Origin: Osmia lignaria lignaria
Taxonomy: Eukaryota > Arthropoda > Insecta > Hymenoptera > Megachilidae
Length of the DNA stretch: 64,000 bases
Direction: 5' to 3'
Assembly: GCF_051020975.1 (NCBI RefSeq)
Contig: NW_027478166.1
Location: forward strand, 13,393,501-13,457,500
The notes beneath the pieces were generated by a model that searched no databases, had not been told where the DNA came from, and saw only the letters and a program-made list of their open reading frames with translations. Of this stretch, positions 24,901 through 36,445 are shown piece after piece; the stretch's first letter is position 1, and each line of letters starts with the position of its first letter. The position numbers were made by a program, and so were the translations under genes.

Positions 24901-27784
24901 TGCGTAGTTCTCGAGATATATCAAGATATTTAAAAGTTCCGAAGCCGCACCAACATAATAGAGATACAGAAACACCGTGGCCCCTTTCTTTGAGATAACT
25001 CTGCACTAGTGCGAGCCGCAAATGCCACTTCCAGCTTAGCTGTGCAGAAGAAGAACAACAAGAAGAAATATCTCGAAATATGTCCGTCAGGCCCCGTCCC
25101 TTGAGATAAATCTGCAAATATCTCGGAAACGAAGCGAGCTATGGCAAAATGTTAAGAGACCTTTCTTGTAGAGAATTAAGTTGCCTACTTTTGATGTAGT
25201 ATGATATTTTTTGATCAGATGCGTAGTTCTCGAGATATATCAAGATATTTAAAAGTTCCGAAGCCGCACCAACATAATAGAGATACAGAAACACCGTGGC
25301 CCCTTTCTTTGAGATAACTCTGCACTATTGCGAGCTGGAAATGCCACTTCCAGTCTAGCTGTGCAGAAGAAGAACAACAAGAAGAAGAAATATCTCGAAA
25401 TATGTCCGTCAGGACCCTTCCCTTGAGATAAATCTGCAAATATCTCGGAAACGAAGCGAGCTATGGCAAAATGTTAAGAGCCCTTTTTTGTAGAGAATTA
25501 AGTTTCCTACTTTTTATCTTCTATGATATTTTTTGATCAGATGCGTAGTTCTCGAGATATATCAAGATATTTAAAAGTTCCGAAGCCGCACCAACATAAT
25601 AGAGATACAGAAACACCGTGGCCCCTCTCTTTGAGATAACTCTGCACTATTGCGAGCTGGAAATGCCACTTCCAGTTTAGCTGTGCAGAAGAAGAACAAC
25701 AAGAAGAAATATCTCGAAATATGTCCGTCAGGCCCCTTCCCTTGAGATAAATCTGCAAATATCTCGGAAACGAAGCGAGCTATGGCAAAATGTTAAGAGA
25801 CCTTTTTTGTAGAGAATTAAGTTTCCTACTTTTTATGTTCTATGATATTTTTTGATCAGATGCGTAGTTCTCGAGATATATCAAGGTATTTAAAAGTTCC
25901 GAAGCCGCACCAACATAATAGAGATACAGAAACACCGTGGCCCCTTTCTTTGAGATAACTCTGCACTAGTGCGAGCCGCAAATGCCACTTCCAGCTTAGC
26001 TGTGCAGAAGAAGAACAACAAGAAGAAATATCTCGAAATATGTCAGTCAGGCCCCGTCCCTTGAGATAAATCTGCAAATATCTCGGAAACGAAGCGAGCT
26101 ATGGCAAAATGTTAAGAGACCTTTCTTGTAGAGAATTAAGTTGCCTACTTTTGATGTAGTATGATATTTTTTGATCAGATGCGTAGTTCTCGAGATATAT
26201 CAAGATATTTAAAAGTTCCGAAGCCGCACCAACGTAATAGAGATACAGAAACACCGTGGCCCCTTTCTTTGAGATAACTCTGCACTATTGCGAGCTGGAA
26301 ATGCCACTTCCAGTTTAGCTGTGCAGAAGAAGAACAACAAGAAGAAGAAATATCTCGAAATATGTCCGTCAGGCCCCTTCCCTTGAGATAAATCTGCAAA
26401 TATCTCGGAAACGAAGCGAGCTATGGCAAAATGTTAAGAGACCTTTTTTGTAGAGAATTATGTTTCCTACAATTTATGTTCTATGATATTTTTTGATCAG
26501 ATGCGTAGTTCTGGAGATATATCAAGATATTTAAAAGTTCCGAAGCCGCACCAACATAATAGAGATACAGAAACACCGTGGCCCCTTTCTTTGAGATAAC
26601 ACTGCACTAGTGCGAGCCGCAAATGCCACTTCCAGCTTAGCTGTGCAGAAGAAGAACAACAAGAAGAAGAAATATCTCGAAATATGTCCGTCAGGCCCCT
26701 TCCCTTGAGATAAATCTGCAAATATCTCGGAAACGAAGCGAGCTATGGCAAAATGTTAAGAGACCTTTGTAGTAGAGAATTAAGTTTCCTACTTTTTATG
26801 TTCTATGATATTTTTTGATCAGATGCGTAGTTCTCGAGATATATCAAGATATTTAAAAGTACCGAAGCCGCACCAACATAATAGGGATACAGAAACACCG
26901 TGGCCCCTTTCTTTGAGATAACTCTGCACTATTGCGAGCTGCAAATGCCACTTCCAGCATAGCTGTGCAGAAGAAGAACAACAAGAAGAAGAAATATCTC
27001 GAAATATGTCCGTCAGGCCCCTTCCCTTGAGATATATCTGCAAATATCTCGGAAACAAAGCGAGCTATGGCAAAATGTTAAGAGACCTTTTTTGTAGAGA
27101 ATTATGTTTCCTACAATTTACGTTCTCTAATATTTTCTCATCAGAAGCGTAGTTTTCGAGATATATCGAGATATTTAAAAGTTCCGAAGCCGCACCAACA
27201 TAATAGAGATACAGAAACACCGTGGCCCGTTTCCTTGAGATAACTCTGCACTATTGCGACCTGCAAATGCCACTTCCAGCTTAGCTGTACAGAAGAAGAA
27301 CAACAAGAAGAAGAAATATCTCGAAATATGTCCGTCAGGCCCCTTCCCTTGAGATAAATCTGCAAATATCTCGGTAACGAAGCGAGCTATGGCAAAATGT
27401 TAAGAGACCTTTTTTGTAGAGAATTAAGTTTTCTACTTTTTATGTTCCATGATATTTTTTGATCAGATGCGTAGTTCTCGAGATATATCAAGATATTTAA
27501 AAGTTCTGAAGCTGCACCAACATAATAGAGATACAGAAACACCGTGGCCCCTTTCTTTGAGATAACTCTGCACTAGTGCGAGCCGCAAATGCCACTTCCA
27601 GCTTAGCTGTGCAGAAGAAGAACAACAAGAAGAAGAAATATCTGGAAATATGTCCGTTAGGCCCCTTCCCTTGAGATATATCTGCAAATATCTCGGAAAC
27701 GAAGCGAGCTATGGCAAAATGTTGAGAGACCTGTGTTGTAGAGAATTAAGTTTCCTACAATTTATGTTCTATGATATTTTTTGA
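21999..27784 (+). repeat. 18-monomer block, copy 2 (5786 bp)
   Basis: By eye this is nearly identical to 16213-21998. The clear exception I found is the start of the monomer at 26497, where a short patch reads CAGATGCG and CTGGAG instead of CAGAAGCG and TTCGAG. Length variants match copy for copy: 319-bp monomers at 24896, 25537 and 25856, and a 321-bp monomer at 21999. Such similarity over 5.8 kb implies a recent segmental duplication, or a collapse or duplication error in assembly. Confidence 0.9.
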
Positions 27785-29066
27785 TCAGAAGCGTAGTTTT
27801 CGAGATATATCGAGATATTTAAAAGTTCCGAAGCCGCACCAACATAATAGAGATACAGAAACACCGTGGCCCCTTTCTTTGAGATAACACTGCACTAGTG
27901 CGAGCCGCAAATGCCACTTCCAGCTTAGCTGTGCAGAAGAAGAACAACAAGAAGAAGAAATATCTCGAAATATGTCCGTCAGGCCCCTTCCCTTGAGATA
28001 AATCTGCAAATATCTCGGAAACGAAGCGAGCTATGGCAAAATGTTAAGAGACGTTTTTTGTAGAGAATTAAGTTTCCTACTTTTTATGTTCTATGATATT
28101 TTTTGATCAGATGCGTAGTTCTCGAGATATATCAAGATATTTAAAAGTTCCGAAGCCGCACCAACATAATAGAGATTCAGAAACACCGTGGCCCCTTTCT
28201 TTGAGATAACTCTGCACTAGTGCGAGCCGCAAATGCCACTTCCAGCTTAGCTGTGCAGAAGAAGAACAACAAGAAGAAATATCTCGAAATATGTCCGTCA
28301 GGCCCCGTCCCTTGAGATAAATCTGCAAATATCTCGGAAACGAAGCGAGCTATGGCAAAATGTTAAGAGACCTTTCTTGTAGAGAATTAAGTTGCCTACT
28401 TTTGATGTAGTATGATATTTTTTGATCAGATGCGTAGTTCTCGAGATATATCAAGATATTTAAAAGTTCCGAAGCCGCACCAACATAATAGAGATACAGA
28501 AACACCGTGGCCCCTTTCTTTGAGATAACTCTGCACTATTGCGAGCTGGAAATGCCACTTCCAGTCTAGCTGTGCAGAAGAAGAACAACAAGAAGAAGAA
28601 ATATCTCGAAATATGTCCGTCAGGACCCTTCCCTTGAGATAAATCTGCAAATATCTCGGAAACGAAGCGAGCTATGGCAAAATGTTAAGAGCCCTTTTTT
28701 GTAGAGAATTAAGTTTCCTACTTTTTATCTTCTATGATATTTTTTGATCAGATGCGTAGTTCTCGAGATATATCAAGATATTTAAAAGTTCCGAAGCCGC
28801 ACCAACATAATAGAGATACAGAAACACCGTGGCCCCTCTCTTTGAGATAACTCTGCACTATTGCGAGCTGGAAATGCCACTTCCAGTTTAGCTGTGCAGA
28901 AGAAGAACAACAAGAAGAAATATCTCGAAATATGTCCGTCAGGCCCCTTCCCTTGAGATAAATCTGCAAATATCTCGGAAACGAAGCGAGCTATGGCAAA
29001 ATGTTAAGAGACCTTTTTTGTAGAGAATTAAGTTTCCTACTTTTTATGTTCTATGATATTTTTTGA
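27785..29066 (+). repeat. Partial third copy of part of the 18-mer
   Basis: After 27785 the array stops following the 5786-bp register and instead matches 24574-25855 at an offset of 3211 bp. The monomer order is the same: a CTAGTG class B monomer, a 319-bp monomer, a TGATGTAGTATG monomer and a CTCTCTTTGAG 319-bp monomer. A private change, GAGATTCAG near 28174, marks this copy. Another piece of the same source, around 25856-26400, reappears at 30027-30570 at an offset of 4171 bp. Confidence 0.82.
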
Positions 29067-30026
29067 TCAGATGCGTAGTTCTCGAGATATATCAAGATAT
29101 TTAAAAGTTCCGAAGCCGCACCAACATAATAGAGATTCAGAAACACCGTGGCCCCTTTCTTTGAGATAACTCTGCACTAGTGCGAGCCGCAAATGCCACT
29201 TCCAGCTTAGCTGTGCAGAAGAAGAACAACAAGAAGAAATATCTCGAAATATGTCCGTCAGGCCCCGTCCCTTGAGATAAATCTGCAAATATCTCGGAAA
29301 CGAAGCGAGCTATGGCAAAATGTTAAGAGACCTTTCTTGTAGAGAATTAAGTTGCCTACTTTTGATGTAGTATGATATTTTTTGATCAGATGCGTAGTTC
29401 TCGAGATACATCAAGATATTTAAAAGTTCCGAAGCCGCACCAACATAATAGAGATACAGAAACACCGTGGCCCCTTTCTTTGAGATAACTCTGCACTATT
29501 GCGAGCTGGAAATGCCACTTCCAGTCTAGCTGTGCAGAAGAAGAACAACAAGAAGAAGAAATATCTCGAAATATGTCCGTCAGGACCCTTCCCTTGAGAT
29601 AAATCTGCAAATATCTCGGAAACGAAGCGAGCTATGGCAAAATGTTAAGAGCCCTTTTTTGTAGAGAATTAAGTTTCCTACTTTTTATCTTCTATGATAT
29701 TTTTTGATCAGATGCGTAGTTCTCGAGATATATCAAGATATTTAAAAGTTCCGAAGCCGCACCAACATAATAGAGATACAGAAACACCGTGGCCCCTCTC
29801 TTTGAGATAACTCTGCACTATTGCGAGCTGGAAATGCCACTTCCAGTTTAGCTGTGCAGAAGAAGAACAACAAGAAGAAATATCTCGAAATATGTCCGTC
29901 AGGCCCCTTCCCTTGAGATAAATCTGCAAATATCTCGGAAACGAAGCGAGCTATGGCAAAATGTTAAGAGACCTTTTTTGTAGAGAATTAAGTTTCCTAC
30001 TTTTTATGTTCTATGATATTTTTTGA
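28107..30026 (+). repeat. Two tandem copies of a 960-bp trimer
   Basis: Copies are 28107-29066 and 29067-30026, each made of 319, 322 and 319-bp monomers. The GAGATTCAG change appears in the first monomer of both copies (near 28174 and 29134), showing that the trimer duplicated after that mutation. One further change, CGAGATACATC near 29404, is private to copy 2. Confidence 0.87.
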
Positions 30027-32590
30027 TCAGATGCGTAGTTCTCGAGATATATCAAGGTATTTAAAAGTTCCGAAGCCGCACCAACATAATAGAGATACAG
30101 AAACACCGTGGCCCCTTTCTTTGAGATAACTCTGCACTAGTGCGAGCCGCAAATGCCACTTCCAGCTTAGCTGTGCAGAAGAAGAACAACAAGAAGAAAT
30201 ATCTCGAAATATGTCAGTCAGGCCCCGTCCCTTGAGATAAATCTGCAAATATCTCGGAAACGAAGCGAGCTATGGCAAAATGTTAAGAGACCTTTCTTGT
30301 AGAGAATTAAGTTGCCTACTTTTGATGTAGTATGATATTTTTTGATCAGATGCGTAGTTCTCGAGATATATCAAGATATTTAAAAGTTCCGAAGCCGCAC
30401 CAACGTAATAGAGATACAGAAACACCGTGGCCCCTTTCTTTGAGATAACTCTGCACTATTGCGAGCTGGAAATGCCACTTCCAGTTTAGCTGTGCAGAAG
30501 AAGAACAACAAGAAGAAGAAATATCTCGAAATATGTCCGTCAGGCCCCTTCCCTTGAGATATATCTGCAAATATCTCGGAAACGAAGCGAGCTATGGCAA
30601 AATGTTAAGAGACCTTTTTTGTAGAGAATTATGTTTCCTACAATTTATGTTCTATGATATTTTTTGATCAGAAGCGTAGTTTTCGAGATATATCGAGATA
30701 TTTAAAAGTTCCGAAGCCGCACCAACATAATAGAGATACAGAAACACCGTGGCCCCTTTCTTTGGGATAACTCTGCACTATTGCGAGCTGGAAATGCCAC
30801 TTCCAGTCTAGCTGTGCAGAAGAAGAACAACAAGAAGAAGAAATATCTCGAAATATGTCCGTCAGGACCCTTCCCTTGAGATAAATCTGCAAATATCTCG
30901 GAAACGAAGCGAGCTATGGCAAAATGTTAAGAGCCCTTTTTTGTAGAGAATTAAGTTTCCTACTTTTTATCTTCTATGATATTTTTTGATCAGATGCGTA
31001 GTTCTCGAGATATATCAAGATATTTAAAAGTTCCGAAGCCGCACCAACATAATAGAGATACAGAAACACCGTGGCCCCTCTCTTTGAGATAACTCTGCAC
31101 TATTGCGAGCTGGAAATGCCACTTCCAGTTTAGCTGTGCAGAAGAAGAACAACAAGAAGAAATATCTCGAAATATGTCCGTCAGGCCCCTTCCCTTGAGA
31201 TAAATCTGCAAATATCTCGGAAACGAAGCGAGCTATGGCAAAATGTTAAGAGACCTTTTTTGTAGAGAATTAAGTTTCCTACTTTTTATGTTCTATGATA
31301 TTTTTTGATCAGATGCGTAGTTCTCGAGATATATCAAGGTATTTAAAAGTTCCGAAGCCGCACCAACATAATAGAGATACAGAAACACCGTGGCCCCTTT
31401 CTTTGAGATAACTCTGCACTAGTGCGAGCCGCAAATGCCACTTCCAGCTTAGCTGTGCAGAAGAAGAACAACAAGAAGAAATATCTCGAAATATGTCAGT
31501 CAGGCCCCGTCCCTTGAGATAAATCTGCAAATATCTCGGAAACGAAGCGAGCTATGGCAAAATGTTAAGAGACCTTTCTTGTAGAGAATTAAGTTGCCTA
31601 CTTTTGATGTAGTATGATATTTTTTGATCAGATGCGTAGTTCTCGAGATATATCAAGATATTTAAAAGTTCCGAAGCCGCACCAACGTAATAGAGATACA
31701 GAAACACCGTGGCCCCTTTCTTTGAGATAACTCTGCACTATTGCGAGCTGGAAATGCCACTTCCAGTTTAGCTGTGCAGAAGAAGAACAACAAGAAGAAG
31801 AAATATCTCGAAATATGTCCGTCAGGCCCCTTCCCTTGAGATATATCTGCAAATATCTCGGAAACGAAGCGAGCTATGGCAAAATGTTAAGAGACCTTTT
31901 TTGTAGAGAATTATGTTTCCTACAATTTATGTTCTATGATATTTTTTGATCAGAAGCGTAGTTTTCGAGATATATCGAGATATTTAAAAGTTCCGAAGCC
32001 GCACCAACATAATAGAGATACAGAAACACCGTGGCCCCTTTCTTTGGGATAACTCTGCACTATTGCGAGCTGGAAATGCCACTTCCAGTCTAGCTGTGCA
32101 GAAGAAGAACAACAAGAAGAAGAAATATCTCGAAATATGTCCGTCAGGCCCGTTCCTTTGAGCTGAATCTGCAAATATCTCGGAAACGAAGCGAGCTATG
32201 GCAAAATGTTAAGAGACGTTTTTTGTAGAGAATTTTGTTTCCTACAATTCATGTTCTATGATATTTTTTGATCAGAAGCGTAGTTTTCGAGATATATCGA
32301 GATATTTAAAAGTTCCGAAGCCGCACCAACATAATAGAGATACAGAAACACCGTGGCCCCTTTCTTTGAGATAACTCTGCACTAGTGCGAGCCGCAAATG
32401 CCACTTCCAGCTTAGCTGTGCAGAAGAAGAACAACAAGAAGAAATATCTCGAAATATGTCCGTCAGGCCCCGTCCCTTGAGATAAATCTGCAAATATCTC
32501 GGAAACGAAGCGAGCTATGGCAAAATGTTAAGAGACCTTTCTTGTAGAGAATTAAGTTGCCTACTTTTGATGTAGTATGATGTTTTTTGA
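30027..32590 (+). repeat. Tetramer-spaced copies at 1282 bp
   Basis: Monomers 30027, 30346 and 30668 recur at 31309, 31628 and 31950. Shared markers are ATCAAGGTATTT, TGTCAGTCAGG, ACCAACGTAATAG and TTTGGGATAACTC. The third pair diverges at its 3' end: 30668 ends with the GACCCTTCCC version and 31950 with CCGTTCCTTTGAGCTG. The fourth monomers differ in class: 30990 starts as class A and 32272 as class B. Both of those are 319 bp. Confidence 0.82.
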
Positions 32591-33553
32591 TCAGATGCGT
32601 AGTTCTCGAGATATATCAAGATATTTAAAAGTTCCGAAGCCGCACCAACGTAATAGAGATACAGAAACACCGTGGCCCCTTTCTTTGAGATAACTCTGCA
32701 CTATTGCGAGCTGGAAATGCCACTTCCAGTTTAGCTGTGCAGAAGAAGAACAACAAGAAGAAGAAATATCTCGAAATATGTCCGTCAGGCCCCTTCCCTT
32801 GAGATAAATCTGCAAATATCTCGGAAACGAAGCGAGCTATGGCAAAATGTTAAGAGACCTTTTTTGTAGAGAATTATGTTTCCTACAATTTATGTTCTAT
32901 GATATTTTTTGATCAGAAGCGTAGTTTTCGAGATATATCGAGATATTTAAAAGTTCCGAAGCCGCACCAACATAATAGAGATACAGAAACACCGTGGCCC
33001 CTTTCTTTGGGATAACTCTGCACTATTGCGAGCTGGAAATGCCACTTCCAGTCTAGCTGTGCAGAAGAAGAACAACAAGAAGAAGAAATATCTCGAAATA
33101 TGTCCGTCAGGCCCGTTCCTTTGAGCTGAATCTGCAAATATCTCGGAAACGAAGCGAGCTATGGCAAAATGTTAAGAGACGTTTTTTGTAGAGAATTTTG
33201 TTTCCTACAATTCATGTTCTATGATATTTTTTGATCAGAAGCGTAGTTTTCGAGATATATCGAGATATTTAAAAGTTCCGAAGCCGCACCAACATAATAG
33301 AGATACAGAAACACCGTGGCCCCTTTCTTTGAGATAACTCTGCACTAGTGCGAGCCGCAAATGCCACTTCCAGCTTAGCTGTGCAGAAGAAGAACAACAA
33401 GAAGAAGAAATATCTCGAAATATGTCCGTCAGGCCCCTTCCCTTGAGATAAATCTGCAAATATCTCGGAAACGAAGCGAGCTATGGCAAAATGTTAAGAG
33501 ACGTTTTTTGTAGAGAATTAAGTTTCCTACTTTTTATGTTCTATGATATTTTT
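31628..33553 (+). repeat. Overlapping 963-bp trimer repeat
   Basis: Monomers 31628, 31950 and the start of 32272 recur at 32591, 32913 and 33235. The second copy has its own change, ATGATGTTTTTTG near 32578. The monomer 32272 is 319 bp, while its counterpart 33235 keeps the full GAA tract, so the length variants have been reassorted. The trimer overlaps the tetramer-spaced block and shows successive expansions with different registers. Confidence 0.78.
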
Positions 33554-33556
33554 TGA
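33235..33556 (+). repeat. Representative class B monomer (322 bp)
   Basis: Class B opens with TCAGAAGCG, has TTTTCGAG in place of TTCTCGAG and ATATCGAG in place of ATATCAAG. It is usually preceded by ATGTTTCCTACAATTT rather than the class A AAGTTTCCTACTTTTT. It often carries the perfect 10-bp palindrome GCACTAGTGC (33342-33351 here; a SpeI site) followed by GAGCCGCAAATG, where class A has GCACTATTGC and GAGCTGCAAATG. The variants around the TCAG junction travel together over about 80 bp, so A and B are true haplotype blocks. The middle of the monomer recombines more freely between classes, for example class B starts with class A centres near 2054 and 6240. Confidence 0.9.
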
Positions 33557-36445
33557 TCAGATGCGTAGTTCTCGAGATATATCAAGATATTTAAAAGTTC
33601 CGAAGCCGCACCAACATAATAGAGATACAGAAACACCGTGGCCCCTTTCTTTGAGATAACTCTGCACTAGTGCGAGCCGCAAATGCCACTTCCAGCTTAG
33701 CTGTGCAGAAGAAGAACAACAAGAAGAAATATCTCGAAATATGTCCGTCAGGCCCCGTCCCTTGAGATAAATCTGCAAATATCTCGGAAACGAAGCGAGC
33801 TATGGCAAAATGTTAAGAGACCTTTCTTGTAGAGAATTAAGTTGCCTACTTTTGATGTAGTATGATATTTTTTGATCAGATGCGTAGTTCTCGAGATATA
33901 TCAAGATATTTAAAAGTTCCGAAGCCGCACCAACATAATAGAGATACAGAAACACCGTGGCCCCTTTCTTTGAGATAACTCTGCACTATTGCGAGCTGGA
34001 AATGCCACTTCCAGTCTAGCTGTGCAGAAGAAGAACAACAAGAAGAAGAAATATCTCGAAATATGTCCGTCAGGACCCTTCCCTTGAGATAAATCTGCAA
34101 ATATCTCGGAAACGAAGCGAGCTATGGCAAAATGTTAAGAGCCCTTTTTTGTAGAGAATTAAGTTTCCTACTTTTTATCTTCTATGATATTTTTTGATCA
34201 GATGCGTAGTTCTCGAGATATATCAAGATATTTAAAAGTTCCGAAGCCGCACCAACATAATAGAGATACAGAAACACCGTGGCCCCTCTCTTTGAGATAA
34301 CTCTGCACTATTGCGAGCTGGAAATGCCACTTTCAGTTTAGCTGTGCAGAAGAAGAACAACAAGAAGAAATATCTCGAAATATGTCCGTCAGGCCCCTTC
34401 CCTTGAGATAAATCTACAAATATCTCGGAAACGAAGCGAGCTATGGCAAAATGTTAAGAGACCTTTTTTGTAGAGAATTAAGTTTCCTACTTTTTATGTT
34501 CTATGATATTTTTTGATCAGATGCGTAGTTCTCGAGATATATCAAGGTATTTAAAAGTTCCGAAGCCGCACCAACATAATAGAGATACAGAAACACCGTG
34601 GCCCCTTTCTTTGAGATAACTCTGCACTAGTGCGAGCCGCAAATGCCACTTCCAGCTTAGCTGTGCAGAAGAAGAACAACAAGAAGAAATATCTCGAAAT
34701 ATGTCCGTCAGGCCCCGTCCCTTGAGATAAATCTGCAAATATCTCGGAAACGAAGCGAGCTATGGCAAAATGTTAAGAGACCTTTCTTGTAGAGAATTAA
34801 GTTGCCTACTTTTGATGTAGTATGATATTTTTTGATCAGATGCGTAGTTCTCGAGATATATCAAGATATTTAAAAGTTCCGAAGCCGCACCAACGTAATA
34901 GAGATACAGAAACACCGTGGCCCCTTTCTTTGAGATAACTCTGCACTATTGCGAGCTGGAAATGCCACTTCCAGTTTAGCTGTGCAGAAGAAGAACAACA
35001 AGAAGAAGAAATATCTCGAAATATGTCCGTCAGGCCCCTTCCCTTGAGATAAATCTGCAAATATCTCGGAAACGAAGCGAGCTATGGCAAAATGTTAAGA
35101 GACCTTTTTTGTAGAGAATTATGTTTCCTACAATTTATGTTCTATGATATTTTTTGATCAGAAGCGTAGTTTTCGAGATATATCGAGATATTTAAAAGTT
35201 CCGAAGCCGCACCAACATAATAGAGATACAGAAACACCGTGGCCCCTTTCTTTGGGATAACTCTGCACTATTGCGAGCTGGAAATGCCACTTCCAGTCTA
35301 GCTGTGCAGAAGAAGAACAACAAGAAGAAGAAATATCTCGAAATATGTCCGTCAGGCCCGTTCCTTTGAGCTGAATCTGCAAATATCTCGGAAACGAAGC
35401 GAGCTATGGCAAAATGTTAAGAGACGTTTTTTGTAGAGAATTTTGTTTCCTACAATTCATCTTCTATGATATTTTTTGATCAGAAGCGTAGTTTTCGAGA
35501 TATATCGAGATATTTAAAAGTTCCGAAGCCGCACCAACATAATAGAGATACAGAAACACCGTGGCCCCTTTCTTTGAGATAACTCTGCACTAGTGCGAGC
35601 CGCAAATGCCACTTCCAGCTTAGCTGTGCAGAAGAAGAACAACAAGAAGAAGAAATATCTCGAAATATGTCCGTCAGGCCCCTTCCCTTGAGATAAATCT
35701 GCAAATATCTCGGAAACGAAGCGAGCTATGGCAAAATGTTAAGAGACCTTTTTTGTAGAGAATTAAGTTTCCTACTTTTTATATTCTATGATGTTTTTTG
35801 ATGAGATGCGTAGTTCTCGAGATATATCAAGATATTTAAAAGTTCCGAAGCCGCACCAGCATAATAGAGATACAGAAACACCGTGGCCCCTTTCTTTGAG
35901 ATAACTCTGCACTATTGCGAGCTGCAAATGCCACTTCCAGCTTAGCTGTGCAGAAGAAGAACAACAAGAAGAAGAAATATCGCGAAATATGTCCGTCAGG
36001 CCCCTTCCCTTGAGATAAATCTGCAAATATCTCGGAAACGAAGCGAGCTATGGCAAAATGTTAAGAGACCTTTTTTGTAGAGAATTAAGTTTCCTACTTT
36101 TTATGTTCTATGATATTTTTTGATCAGATGCGTAGTTCTCGAGATATATCAAGATATTTAAAAGTTCCGAAGCCGCACCAACATAATAGAGATACAGAAA
36201 CACCGTGGCCCCTTTCTTTGAGATAACTCTGCACTATTGCGAGCTGTAAATGCCACTTCCAGCTTAGCTGTGCAGAAGAAGAACAACAAGAAGAAGGAAT
36301 ATCTCGAAATATGTCCGTCAGGCCCCTTCCCTTGAGATAAATCTGCAAATATCTCGGAAACGAAGCGAGCTATGGCAAAATGTTAAGAGACCTTATTTGT
36401 AGAGAATTAAGTTTCCTACTTTTTATGTTCTACGATATTTTTTGA
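33557..36445 (+). repeat. Mixed 319/322-bp monomers, source of a dispersed copy at 39 kb
   Basis: Monomers 33876 and 34198 match the TGATGTAGTATG and CTCTCTTTGAG pair seen at 28426 and 28748. Segment 34517-36445 reappears around 39019-40933 at an offset of 4502 bp, with the same order of markers (ATCAAGGTATTT, ACCAACGTAATAG, TTTGGGATAAC, then a TTTATATTCTATG monomer). The offset falls to 4488 after the 40304 monomer, which has lost a net 14 bases. A private TCTACAAATATC near 34415 places a stop just after the start of the antisense frame in that monomer. Confidence 0.82.
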
